Assembly: GCF_021917145.1 (NCBI RefSeq)
Contig: NC_061077.1
Span: 6,879,298 to 6,943,297, forward strand
Direction: 5' to 3'
DNA: 64,000 nt
Source: Hypomesus transpacificus
Taxonomy: Eukaryota; Chordata; Actinopteri; Osmeriformes; Osmeridae
Below the pieces are notes generated by a model. That model searched no databases and was not told where the DNA came from. It saw only the letters and a list, made by a program, of their open reading frames with translations. Within the stretch, counting starts at the first letter, position 1; the number at the start of each line of letters is the position of its first letter. Shown here piece by piece: positions 14,181 to 26,087 of the stretch. The position numbers were made by a program, and so were the translations under genes.

Positions 14181-15002
14181 TTTGTCAATGCCTGAAACAG
14201 TACAGTCTGATGCCTGATCCACCTTGCATTCAGAGATCGTCTGAAATGTTCATGGGAACTCAGCACGTGGGCTCTGACTGTGACCTCTGAAGTAGTCGTG
14301 ATCTCCCTACATCCTCTTTTACCTGTAGGGTTGTCAGACTTAGCTCAAATAGTAAAGCAACGCTATCCCAACCAGTTCTGTTCAGTTCAGTTTTTCTACA
14401 GTCCCTAATGACTTGTTGTTAAAAATGCCATATGGTTAATCTTGAATTATCTAGAGAAACTTAAGATCAGTTAGCTGCCTTTTAATTGTTTAATTGTGCC
14501 TTTAACTGGCCCAGCTAGATTTTATCCTTAAAAAAATTACTCACGAAACATGGACCAGTTATAAACGTGAGTAATACATTGTTCAATCTAAAGATCCAAC
14601 ATGATTGAAACGGGGAACAACCGAGGAGGTTGCTAAAATAAAGATTATTAATAGAGCTTCACTTTCCTTTTTTCCATCTGCCGTTTACTCAGTAACTTAT
14701 TCAGGATCCTCCTTCTCGTCTTGTAGTTCATTTTACAGGCAACAAATTGGTATTGGACTACAAATCCCAGTATGACGCTACTGTGTAGCCCTTTGGTTAA
14801 TGTAAAATAATATTTTAAACCGCAGTCTATAGTCTTAAACCCATTAACATTAGCTAACTCGTGAAAAAGAGTCAGTGTACAGTGTGGTTTTGCTAGCTTG
14901 TGTTCTAATTTAGATAATTTCACGTACTGTAGCTGACGTTACTTAACCAGTTTTGTAACGCTTGTGATTAGCCGTTCAATGTCGGGCTAGTTTACAGACA
15001 AA
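14181..15002. promoter_or_regulatory. Shared upstream region between slc16a7 and the DCC-family gene
   Basis: The non-coding 5' exon of slc16a7 (minus) and the first exon of the DCC-family gene (plus) face away from each other with under 900 bp between the slc16a7 donor at 14180 and the ATG at 15003. No third gene fits in the gap. The arrangement is compatible with a shared or bidirectional promoter, but I see no diagnostic core element and the cap sites are unknown. Confidence 0.4.
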
Positions 15003-16135
15003 ATGCTCCTACTCTCCAACGTGAGGAGGTCTTTGGCTTTGGTGAGAATTGCCAGGCATCAATTTGATTTCAGGGTAACCGCTGGTAATGCGCGAATACC
15101 CTGTTTTCATGGGACTTTCTCCACTGACTCTGCTGCTGGGGTCAAGGTAAGCAACAACACCAGTGTCTCCTTTGTTTCCGAAATGTGCTTAATCTTGCAT
15201 GCCGTCATAGGCTACATATTTTCCATAAAAGCTGTGGACGTGTAGTTCTATAACATAACATTTCTACAAAGTACTAACTATAGTACTTAGGTCTACATAT
15301 AAATCAGTGTGATGTTTGCGTGTTAGCTAGCTAGTCTAACTAGCCTACTGTTTTGGTACGTCGTTGGTTTACAAATCACTGGTTAATGTAGTATCCCTGG
15401 TGGACTGTCATTAGGGGAAACACGGGTACTTATTCAAGGTTAAGTAGTCCAGTAATGCTTTTAACAATTTGCCCATATTGTTTTAATTCTGTATGACAGG
15501 TGTTGTATGATGGAGAGTGCCCCATATGTGTGAAAGAGATCAGATTCCTACAGTATCTACAGAGGAACAGGCCAAGCAAAGTCGATTTCGTGGACATCTC
15601 GCTTCCAGGTTATGATCAAGTGAAGTATCAAGGAATCAGCTATGAGATGGCAATGAACGAAATGACAGTAATTGATGGAAACAATAAGGTATCTCAAAAT
15701 GCCCCTTTACGGACAACTATTCTGTTACTAGCATCTTATTAACTTGTGAATAATGTTGGTCTAATATTGACACATTAGTTGATACATGTCTTTCTTCATC
15801 TTTAATACATAGGTCTACAGCAAAAGAAGTTCTGACAGCAATAATGTACAAACAATGTTAGACTTAATGTGCTCTATTTCTCTGGATGGCACTATTACTC
15901 AGGTAGTCCCATAATCCTCTTGCAGGTTCAACAAGGAGTCCCAGCTTTTGAAGTGATGTACACTGCTGTGGGTCTAGGCTGGCTGGGGTGCTTCCTGATG
16001 TGGCCACCTGTCAAACCGTTCATGGACAAAAGCTATGCCATCTTTGCCAGAAATCGTCTGAAGTGGACTGGACGTAACGAATGCACCTCAGGACGCTGTG
16101 TAAAGAAAGAGCCTTGTAACCTTAACAGGAAGTGA
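15003..16135 (+). CDS. DCC-family (DUF393) thiol-disulfide oxidoreductase-like protein
   Basis: Three coding exons: 15003-15146, 15500-15688 and 15926-16135, all phase 0, giving 180 residues. The second exon opens with VLYDGECPICVKEI, the DGxCxxC redox signature that names the DCC family, whose members are predicted thiol-disulfide oxidoreductases with a thioredoxin-like fold. The third exon carries the family's second block (GVPAFEVMYTAVGLGWL and the IFARNR region). The first 48 residues are rich in Arg and poor in acid, so mitochondrial import is plausible but inferred. The C-terminus holds three further cysteines (residues around CTSGRCVKKEPC), which is unusual. A 90-nt open stretch at 15813-15902 with plausible splice sites could be a cassette exon. 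A polyadenylation signal AATAAA lies near 16512. The substrate is unknown. Confidence 0.8.
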
Positions 16136-16519
16136 ATATGGAAAAATTGTTCCTTGGAGGAAAGCCTTTAAAAGCCTTTAAGATGTTACGGTCAAGTTAC
16201 CACTATATAGAACTGAGTGTAACAGTTTATGCTTGTCAGGAACGCATCCAATACTTGTCTATCTGAACACTGTGGAACCTGAAGTTGCCACTAGATGTCA
16301 CTGTAGAGACATGGATTTGCCCAGGGAATGTGGTACAATATGGCACACTTTAAATTGTCATTCACTCAGTAACATCCTGAGTTTAAGAATGTTCCTACTG
16401 ACTGTTGTTTGAGATGGTTGGCACCAAATGCAATAATATATCTTCAGAAAATGTGCAGACTTTTGTTGATGTGTTTTGTGCATTCAGTTGCTTAATCATA
16501 ATATTGAATCTAATAAACA

Positions 16520-17289
16520 TTATTTAAACCTACATAAAGTATGTGCTTTGTATTGTGTAATTGAATTTATAATCTCTTACCGTCCCCATGTTTATACAAC
16601 ACATGATCTCAGTACTGTACTAAGTACAGGACGTGCCTAACCTTAGGCACAAGGCAACACTTGCAGAGTGATTTGTGTTGTTTACTAAACACAGATCTTC
16701 GTGGCATGTGGCACATCTATTTTAAAGTATATTTTGTTGACACAAAAACAAGGGTCAAAGTTAAAACCTTAATATGTTTCAGGCTGTTGTCAGTGTGATT
16801 GGACATGTACATTTACAAATATAGTGAATATATTAACATAATGCTATGGCCATAAACCATTAACTGATGGGGGATGCCACAGTGAAGTATACACATGTCC
16901 TTCTAGGAAACTCAATGAAATGTATTCACCTGACACCAAAGTCTGTTTAGAAAATTTTCTAGAAGTCAGCCTGGATGTGGTCTATGTACGTCAATGACAT
17001 TTCTACTTTATTTGAAGCCCTCCAGTTATCTTCCCCGGGCCTAATTTTAGATTTACTTTGCGTTTAGCAGAAAGAGGTGACAGCAGATGACCTTAAGCGG
17101 TGATCTTAGCCAGAGGATTGGTCAGTTGGAGGGCTGACATGCCCGGCCCACAGTTCAAGACAGCCAATGGGATTAAGATCCTGCAGGAAGGTTGTATAGG
17201 ATTAGGTATCAAAACAGTGTCTGCACCGTACTTCTGAAGTGGTTTACTAGATATCAAACCAGGACCCGAATCTGTTACAAGAATCAAAG
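16520..17289. other. Intergenic, DCC-family gene to pnpla8
   Basis: Between the polyadenylation signal near 16512 and the presumed pnpla8 5' exon I see only AT-rich sequence without supported genes. A short minus-strand open frame at 17093-17287 has no recognisable content. The stretch just before 17290 is the likely pnpla8 promoter, with no element I can name. Confidence 0.5.
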
Positions 17290-18182
17290 AGAAGAATAAC
17301 GACGGGACAGAGCACGGGAGGATTTTGTGTTAAAGGTAAATCTTTTTCTCATGGTTCACTCAGGAAATGTTTCTCAAGCTACCATGAACAAGCTATGACC
17401 TTCCTGCAGGGGTGGTCTACTATTTGTATTTATTGACAAATGTTCTGCAGTTGGTTAAGGCATCCACTGCATTTCACACTAACTAATATGTAGTAGGAAC
17501 ATGTACATTTCCATAATCGATGCAGATTTTTAGTCTAGTTTGTGGATTGTTATTATAATTTCATGTTAAATTAGGGTCGTTAGAGGTTGAGTAATTATGG
17601 TATCTCTTGCAAAAGTAGTTTAGACAATCCTAAAGTCAGAGCAATCTGCTCTACTCAGATTTCAGCTTCAAATGATTGGGATATCTTCTGTATAAAGTAT
17701 GTGGAATAAGGGATGTTTGGTTGCCCATTACAATACTCGCCAGACTACTAAAGCCCAACTAGCATTTAACATGGCATCCTGTCACAAGATTGTGATGAGA
17801 TTTGTTTCACATAAATCAAGGATACATTGTAGATGTTTGTATACAATGTGACTAACTCCTCCTCCTAAAACCATCCTTAAAGGGAGTTGTTGTGGCAGGT
17901 GAATGTGCTTGTGTTCCAGTCAGTCATGGGCTTGAGAGGAGGAGAATTGTTTTGCTGTCCTGGTGGAGGGACATGTATCAGACAGGTTGTTTTTCCTGCT
18001 TTTTAGAGATTGATTTGTGGTATTGTTCTGTTGATATGTAAAAAAAAAAGTGTAACCAGTTTGTATTTTTGTATTTCCTAGGTGCCAGATGAATGTAATA
18101 CTGTGGCCTAAGCCAGTACAGCCCCAGTTCCTATCCCCATTTCAGTTGCTTTGGTTTCCAGCCTTTTACACCAAGGCCAAAG

Positions 18183-21100
18183 ATGGGTCGCTACCTCAAC
18201 CCAAGCCTGTGTGTGAGTCCCCTGGGAGGGCGGACGATAAGACTGTACTGCAAGCTCAGGTACATTATCACCATCCTTAGAACCCTTCCCCACCTGGCTA
18301 AGACTCCCCTCTCCCAGGATATCAGTGCCAACTCCCTGCTGTCCTCCCCTCTCCATATTAGTGCTATTAGAAGAGGCGCTCCTAAGACTTCTAGGTTAAA
18401 ACATCGATATCTGGGCATCGCCCCTGGCCACCTTTTCAGGAATGGCTCAAGAGGAATACAGCATACCCAGGCTCTCCGATACTGTTCAACCTCTGGGAGG
18501 GGTGCTGTCAAAGCTGAGGCACCTATCGGAGTGTACGAGGAAAGCCAAACAGCATTCCAGCTGAGTATGTTGGGAGTCCGTCTGGGAGAATCTTTTATCC
18601 GCCTCTCCAGTCATATCAATTGTTATTTCAAGGGAAAGAATGTCTCTGTTTCTCCTGGTGCTGTGAATGCTTGCCTTGCCTCCCCAACTCTAGAGCGTGT
18701 GAGCAGGGCTCAGAGACGTGTTCAAAGTAACCGGGTAGCCAGAGAGAGAAGCCTAATGGAGGACAGGGACTCAACACAGATTACAATGTGTGAAGAGAGC
18801 CAGAGACCCTCAGAAAGTTCGACAGAGATGGGCACAAAGGGCCAGATATATTCTGGGCTGCAGTTGTTTCACCCAAGCTCCCTGGCCACCAGGTTTGGGG
18901 AAAGCTACACTTATGTAGCTCATCACATTAACTCAATGTTCTCAAAGGGTCCTGCTCTGGATGTCCAGATGCAGGAGACGCAGAATAATCTGGCTTCACA
19001 CAGGGGATCAACCCGGAGACAGAGGATGAGAATATCAATGAGAAGTCACAATGAGAATATGAAGGGAACCGAACATGCACAGTTGGAGACCAGTGCAGCA
19101 CCAGTCCTGACCTCCACTGTCGACAGTGATGATGTCCCCAGTAACTGGGACGAGGGCTACCTTCACTTTTCCAAACATATCAACAGGTACTTTGGAGCTA
19201 AAGTCTCAGACGAAACTGAACCTAAGCCTCAACAGAGAGAACATACTGGCGTCAATCGTGTGCCAAGCAGGCTGACTTACCAACAGCAATTTTCTACACA
19301 TGCTGACCCCGGGAACAGAACTGTCCCGTTAGAACCGAAGCAGAAGGAACACGTACTCCGTCCTCAATCTCCAGGCTTGTTCCATGCCAGCAGCATATCA
19401 ACCAGCTTCGGAGAGAGCTATGCACAAATGGCCAATCATGTGAACCAGTATTTTAAAGGTCAAGGTGCCTTGAAGGAGGAACAAGAAGAAGGATACAGAC
19501 AACAGGACGAAGAAATGGAGACCAAATCTGCTGCCTCTCAAAAACAAAAGGCTGTGTCCTTCATGGACTGCTTCCGCCAACCAAGTAGTGCCATCCCTTA
19601 CATGCTAGGGGGCTACCTCAATAAAACTGCCCAAACTACTACTGCACACTCAGAAGCGTCAATAAATAGAAGGGTGAGTCACCCAAAACACAGTCGGTGT
19701 TAAATAACAACTACCATCCAAGCTACTCAGTTGCCAAATGGAGAGTGTGTGTCATTGGATTAATAAGATACAAATATCTGTGGCAGAACGTTGTCATTGC
19801 CTCTGTTTGTGACTGTCAATGTGTCTGCTGTCCAAAGGTGGTGATGAGCAGGAACCAGGCAGAGGAGCAAACACGAGCCCTGGTGGGGAGTCTGGGACAC
19901 TCATTATCTCCAGATGCCCTCACCACCTGCATCAAGGAGCTCAACAGACACCTCATCAAACACCCTGCTTGCAAACTGGTGGTGTGGCAGGTACCCCAGA
20001 GCTTTCATGCAGTCACTCAGACACCTCACAATGTCAGCTTTATACAATGTGATTATGGGCCATCTAATACACCTCATTGTATTTTCAGGAGAAAACTGCT
20101 GTTAAGCTGTTAAGACAAAGACGGTGCCACAGAGACAACCAGGACCTTCAGAGTGTTATAAGAGAAAGCCTGGCTCTGATTGGCTATACAGATCCGGTCA
20201 AAGGTCGTGGAATAAGAGTGCTGTCAATTGATGGTGGTGGCACAAGGTAACATAAGCCTGACTGGATTTCCAATCTGGAGACTTTATTAGTCTTGTTTCT
20301 GTACTTATGAATGCCATGTAGGCTTGTCCTCTCAAATCTTCCTCCTGTGTGCCTCATCCAGAGGGGTGGTGCCCTTGCAGGTGCTGAAGCAGCTGGAGGC
20401 AGAGACAGGCAAGCAGGTGCACCAGCTGTTTGACTACATCTGTGGAGTGAGCACAGGTGAGGACATGCATGTGACAGTAGATCAATATTGATATCAATTT
20501 GTAAGTGTAGGTTTCAAACTGGATGAATATGTTATGTGTGTGTGTGTGTGTGTGTGTACAGGGGCAGTTCTGGCCTTCATGTTGGGCCTGGCTCGTTTTT
20601 CTCTGGAGGAGTGTGAAGAAATGTACCGTCGCTTCGGGTCAGATGTATTCCGTCAGAACCCCCTGGTGGGTACCATGAAGATGGGTTGGAGTCACTCCTA
20701 TTACAGCACCGAGACCTGGGAGATGATACTCCGGTAAGACTACAGATCAGTCCAGCCTTGCATGGGCTCTGATGGCGTTTCTGGTACAATTTGACTGAGA
20801 GCGCTGTAGTCAGCCTGGACATGTATTTTCTAAAGGTATACTTTGTCTCTCACCTTCCCCAGTGAGAAGATGGGGGAGAAAGTCCTGATCAAAACAGCCA
20901 GGGATGAGTTAAGCCCAAAGGTGAATTTATTGTTAGCACCCTCTAACGGACACACAAGGGATTTCATGCATGATGAAATCAATGGGAGCCGTGCTCTATA
21001 TGCACTAAAAGGGTCCCCATTGTCTGTGCGTGTCCAGGTGTCAGCTGTCAGTGCAGTCGTGAATTGGGGCACCAGTCCCAAGCCGTTCATCTTCCGGAAC

Positions 21101-21785
21101 TACAATCATTCCCCGGGACGTCTCAGTCGCTACGCAGGGGGTTCTGGCTACCAGATGTGGCAGGCAGTTCGGGCATCCTCAGCTGCCCCGGGGTACTTCC
21201 AGGAGTTCCCCCTACACAGTGACATCCACCAGGTAGGAGGACTGGCACGTACTCTTCACTTCCAATCGCTCATTTTGGTTGAGTCTGCAGTGTTTCTGAG
21301 CCAAAGACACCCTTGGATTTTTTTAGGATGGGGGGATCATCCTTAACAACCCATGTGCCCTGGCTGTCCATGAGAGCCGTCTGCTGTGGCCCAACCAGCC
21401 CTTCCAGTGTGTGTTGTCACTGGGCACCGGTCGCTTTGACAACGCCAAAAGGGGCCCCACCACATCCACCAGCCTCCGAGCCAAGATCAGCACCCTGATC
21501 TACAGCGCCACAGACACCGAGGGGGTCCACACCCTGCTGGATGACCTGCTGGCCCCAGACATCTACTTCCGCTTCAACCCCATGCTGAGTGCTGAGGTCT
21601 CCCTGGATGAGAGCCGACCGGGGGCCCTGGACCAGCTGCAGGCAGACACTCAGCTGTACCTGGGGAGGAACAAACCCAAGCTGGCCAGACTGTGCTTGGT
21701 GCTGGGGGCTGAGCGCACAGCCGTGGCCCAAACCAAGGACTGGCTCAGTGAGCGGGCCTGGGAGATGAAGCAGAGCTGGGTGTGA
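18183..21785 (+). CDS. pnpla8: Calcium-independent phospholipase A2 gamma (PNPLA8)
   Basis: Patatin-fold lipase acting on membrane phospholipids in mitochondria and peroxisomes. Coding exons: 18183-19673, 19838-19990, 20089-20246, 20362-20456, 20562-20733, 20863-20920, 21038-21232 and 21327-21785, all in phase, giving about 926 residues (human 782). The large first coding exon encodes a basic, mitochondrial-targeting-like N-terminus and four copies of a GESY...HIN.YF motif. The catalytic domain shows the oxyanion-hole glycines DGGGTRG, the serine elbow GVSTG and the catalytic Asp in DGGIILNNP, which begins the last exon. [18 protein letters not shown] matches the family closely. A non-coding exon ends at the donor at 17336 and the second exon starts at 18082. 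The chosen ATG has a strong context (A at -3, G at +4). An overlapping out-of-frame upstream ORF starts at 18089. The C-terminus lacks the SKL peroxisomal signal of the mammalian protein. AATAAA lies near 22109. Confidence 0.93.
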
Positions 21786-22149
21786 GTTAACAAATACTGG
21801 ACACGTATGTATTTATAAAGTTACTAGTGCCTGTTTGAAACATGTATGGAACCACACAGACCTTTACCCTTTGCATGTGTTATTCACACATTTGACAGAA
21901 TATCAGAGGGGTTGCAGTTCCAACTGGGTCATATTGTCATAATGTAATATTGTGGTAAAAGTGACTGTATGCCCTCCTTTTTGCAATGCAAGGCTAATAG
22001 TTTACTGTAAATATAAGGGCTTGACCTGGCACTTGTGGCCATTGTCCACAATGGTGGATTTCATGCACTCATTAAATGTATTATGTATTTGTGACTGTAG
22101 AAATGTCTAAATAAACTGTATCTATTTTCACACTGCTGACGTTTGCTGT

Positions 22150-25100
22150 GTCTTTTGTCACGAGGACCCCATCTTTCCATAGTTAGATTCAGTTGAGCTT
22201 TTTATTTGATGCCGTGCTATACACACTCACGGCCTTTTACTAACAGGATTGCTACCATTTCAGGCGTAAAATAGCGATTTCTGCCGTCTTTTAACGGCAC
22301 GCTAATTAACACTAAACGGCGGAGTAAGGCGCTGATTGCCCGAAGAGGATCTGGTTTGATAAATACCATGTAAAATGCGAAAACACACCCTGCGCTATTT
22401 GCGGTTGGGCAAAGGCGCAGATTAAGCTGCGGTCGCAATGAGGCCCTCACTGTGAAATCACAGACAAACTCTGTTAAGATCATTTCACAATTAAGTACTC
22501 TTTAATTCTCTTACATTTAAGTTACCACAAACAAATGGTCAGACCTGTGCTGGTGATGTAATTGCTGATCGGCTGAAAAGGAGTGAATAAGCCCTAAGTT
22601 GTGTTTTTCCACCACTCCAGTGTTAGGGGTTAACATCAGCCTGAGTCCTGTGGCAGTGGCCTGCCTGGACACTGTCAAAGACACTCTGTGCTGGAGACAG
22701 AGCGGCTTTGTGAGAGGGTGAGTGTGTCTGTGCCAGCCAGAGAGAAGACACAAGGTCCATAGCCTGTCCAACCCCCCCGCCTGCCACTCCAGAACAACAG
22801 CAAGGATAACAAAAGTCAAAATTACATTGACGTTTCAGAAATATACTGTACTTCCAAAGTTTGGTAGATTGCTGTACAAATAGATTTGTGTGTTATTTAT
22901 CATTATTCAGTCAAAGTTGTTTATTCAAGTCCTAATGGCGTTGACAGTGGAGATGACGTTATGTTTACGTTTCACAAAGGACGTATTATTGTGGGCACTC
23001 GGGCCCCAGTTCTGGAGTCGTGTGATCAGTGCTCGGAAGGTTATCGTGACACCCTCATGAGATACTGATATCACCTGTCACTGTTTCTGAGGCTCCCTCT
23101 CACCTGCAGCAGCATGATGGAGTGACGGCACACGGAGAGAATCCATCCACAGACAAGAGCAGTGGCTGTTCAACAGTGTGAGAGCCACACAGCTAAAACT
23201 ACCGGAGAAAGACAGAAACATCTAAACATCTCTGCAACCAGAAATCAGGTATGAACTCATTCTCTTTCACTTCTGTCCTTGTAGAATCATCCTTGACAAC
23301 ATTCAGTATGTGGTTGGTAGGAACTTCAATGCATGCACTGCAAGAACTGTGTGTATGACATGACGCTGTAACTATCACCACGTGAAGATGTCTTGTAACT
23401 GTGGGAGCTCTCTGGCAGGATAGGAGGCACAGGATGAGTCAACCTTTTGCTGATCTCACACTCCATTGAGAAAAGGGTGGGTTTCTCTCTGAATGAGCAG
23501 TTTTCAGAGTGAATACTCAACATTATTTGTTTTTTGTTTCCAAGACTACCCTTTCAGATTTTAGATGCATGTATTGTTAGATGTTGGTGCTTCGGTGAAA
23601 CATTTCTATCATGTACTGTACATCATAGTTTATCAATTTAAATTGAATTACATGCTACAGAAAACCTTTTGTTAATAATTATGTATTTTTGGTTAATTAA
23701 TAATGATGTAAGTTAGTTTCACATCACTGCAATCAAGTGACATGGTATCAGTTGAGAATTTGCATACACTTGATGATATCTTCAAAGAAGACCTTTGTGT
23801 CCAGTGGATGCTGTTGACCCTGCTCTAGTGGAATGCTGCAGTGCTCACCACCTCTGTCCTCCCTGATGCAGTGTCCCTACAGGGGAGTGACTGCTCCTGT
23901 CTGAGCCTGAACAGTTAACCAGTGTGGAGGAGCCCTCCCACTTGCAATCTGCTCCTACCCAGGCCAGGGCACACGTGCCAGGGGGGACCTGCAGGCATAG
24001 AGACCTTCTTGTCCTCCAGGAGCTGCCTCTGTCTGCCAGTCATCTACTGTGCAGTCTGGTGCATGGCACTGCTCCCTGCTCCCTGCCCCCTGCTCCCTGC
24101 CAAGCCGAGCTGCCCCATTATAATACAGCCCTGAGAAAGGCCATGCCAGGACCCAAGTGGTTGAACATACTGCCCTGCTTTTGTTTCCTGTGTGAGCCAA
24201 CTCGAGGTCTCTGTGTCAGTCATATTGAGGATGATGCTCTGTGGGAGGAAGGGGGGAGGGGTAGCTGGCTGGCAAGTATGAGTAGTTGATTCAACTCTAG
24301 CTGTGTTCTGATCAACAGGACTCTGGTGTGTGATAGCAGCAGGGTCTTAATGGGCTACATCTCTGTAGGCTACTTATGGAGGTTGGTCTGGGTGTACACT
24401 GCACCTTCGGAGTCACTCTCTGCAGAGTTAATGACTGTGTGACTGGTACACAGTACATTAACTCTACATTACCTGACAGAGGCCAGTTTGGAATTGAAGT
24501 CTAACCTTTAGTTTACATAGTTACCATACATAGTTTAAATTTTAAACAGCACATGTGGAAAACCTAAATTGTTGTTGTTCTCTGTGTGTCTATGTGGTGT
24601 AACGTCTTTATGCAGCATTGTGAGGGTAGAGTACATGAATGCTTATACATGCAGGTCGGGTGCTGATATGCTTCAGCTGTGTGTGTGGATTCCTGGACGC
24701 CCACACAGGTCAGAGCTATGTGGTGTGGTTTGAGACAGCTTTTGTCTCCCACGGCTACACTCTCTCATGGGTCTTGGGTGCTGTTTCTAGAAAAGAAAGC
24801 TTTTCTCTTTTCTTCAGGATTCTCAGCTGTATGGCAATGAACTCTGCCCTTTCAGCAGGCCTAAGTCTGACTGATGTTACATTTTAGGATTTCCTGTACC
24901 ACACACTGTGAACAGGACATGAAAAAGTATCAACATCAGTGTTACATGTTCTCTGTAGTTCTTCCTTTCTCGGAACAGCCATTGTTAGAATGTCACATGA
25001 CAGTTGTGGGGCATGAAAATTAATACAAGAGAGACAAACATTGCATTCATACTCTGTTCTCTAATTTATAGCAGCCAACAATAAAGCCCACAACATTGAT

Positions 25101-26047
25101 GTCATCATAACCATCAGAAGGCAGAACATGGGCGGAATTGTGTTTCCTCATGGACAGATTTGTTCATTTATTGTAATAATGTATGAATTCAGTGTGGGAC
25201 TCAAGCAAACAAGGAAAATTGTTTTGCTCAGCTTTAATGTATAAACTGTCTGGGTTACCCAGCAATCAGACTGAATCCAAACACAAGAATCTAACCAGTG
25301 TTCTAATGTCAGCCCCCTGATATTACTGTCAAGTAATTTCTGCTTCAGTTTTGGAAATCCTATTCTGAAAACTGAAAATGATCTTGTAGAGACAATTTCA
25401 TTGCCTGCTTGAAGAGAGAGGCTGTTAGCAAACATGGAATTATGGTGAGGAGGGGGGTGTAAGTAGCTAATTAATTATTCATGAGATGGGTGGACAGAGT
25501 CTGAGGGGCGATGAGAGACAGAAACTCTATTACTGAAGTCTATCCACTCTCCTCCCTCTCTATCTCAAGATTCTTGCTATGTGACTTGCATCTGTTCTCT
25601 GACTGGACCGCGACATTCAAGTGACAAATTTAATTATTGGAAGTTATCAATGCACTGAACAGTCATGGAGATGGAGTGCAGGGGTTCATGAATTGATGTT
25701 ACTGGACATTTTGTACATATGAAACAAGGTAATAATGTTTAACTTTTAATGCTCATTTTCAAAAAGAAAGTTTTACAATGATTTAGTAACCGGTTTTAGT
25801 CAAACGTAATATTTGCTTTTGTAAAAACAGACCCATTTAAAATTGTAATATAGCACTGTAGCGAAATTCCTTTTTCCTACAGTTATCCCACAGCCCTGGC
25901 GTTTGGTCTGGTGTTGGGCAAATCTGTTTATTGTTATAACAGCATGTATGTCAGTAAGGAGGTCTAGGAGGGCTTTTAAACATTTCTGCTTGTATAATTT
26001 TTGTTGGCCCCATGAAAAGAGCTGATTTTCATTATTGTGTACTATAG
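22150..26047. other. Intergenic region upstream of neurofascin
   Basis: No protein-coding exon is supported. The block at about 22.2-22.48 kb is richer in CpG than its flanks and may be an old mobile-element fragment. Strings ending in good donors (about 23247, CAG|GTATGA; about 25728, CAAG|GTAATA) could be non-coding first exons of neurofascin, but sequence alone cannot confirm them. The rest is AT-rich with ordinary low-complexity patches. Confidence 0.45.
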
Positions 26048-26087
26048 TTAAGGACAACTTGAGAAACAAAAGTCATTCAATGTGAAG

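Noticed and set aside
18191-18511. Antisense frames across the pnpla8 exons (also 21417-21731)
   Set aside because: They are shadows of the real coding strand, without independent evidence.
22217-22483. 88-residue minus-strand frame
   Set aside because: No domain, no splice context, and the block looks like repeat-derived non-coding DNA.
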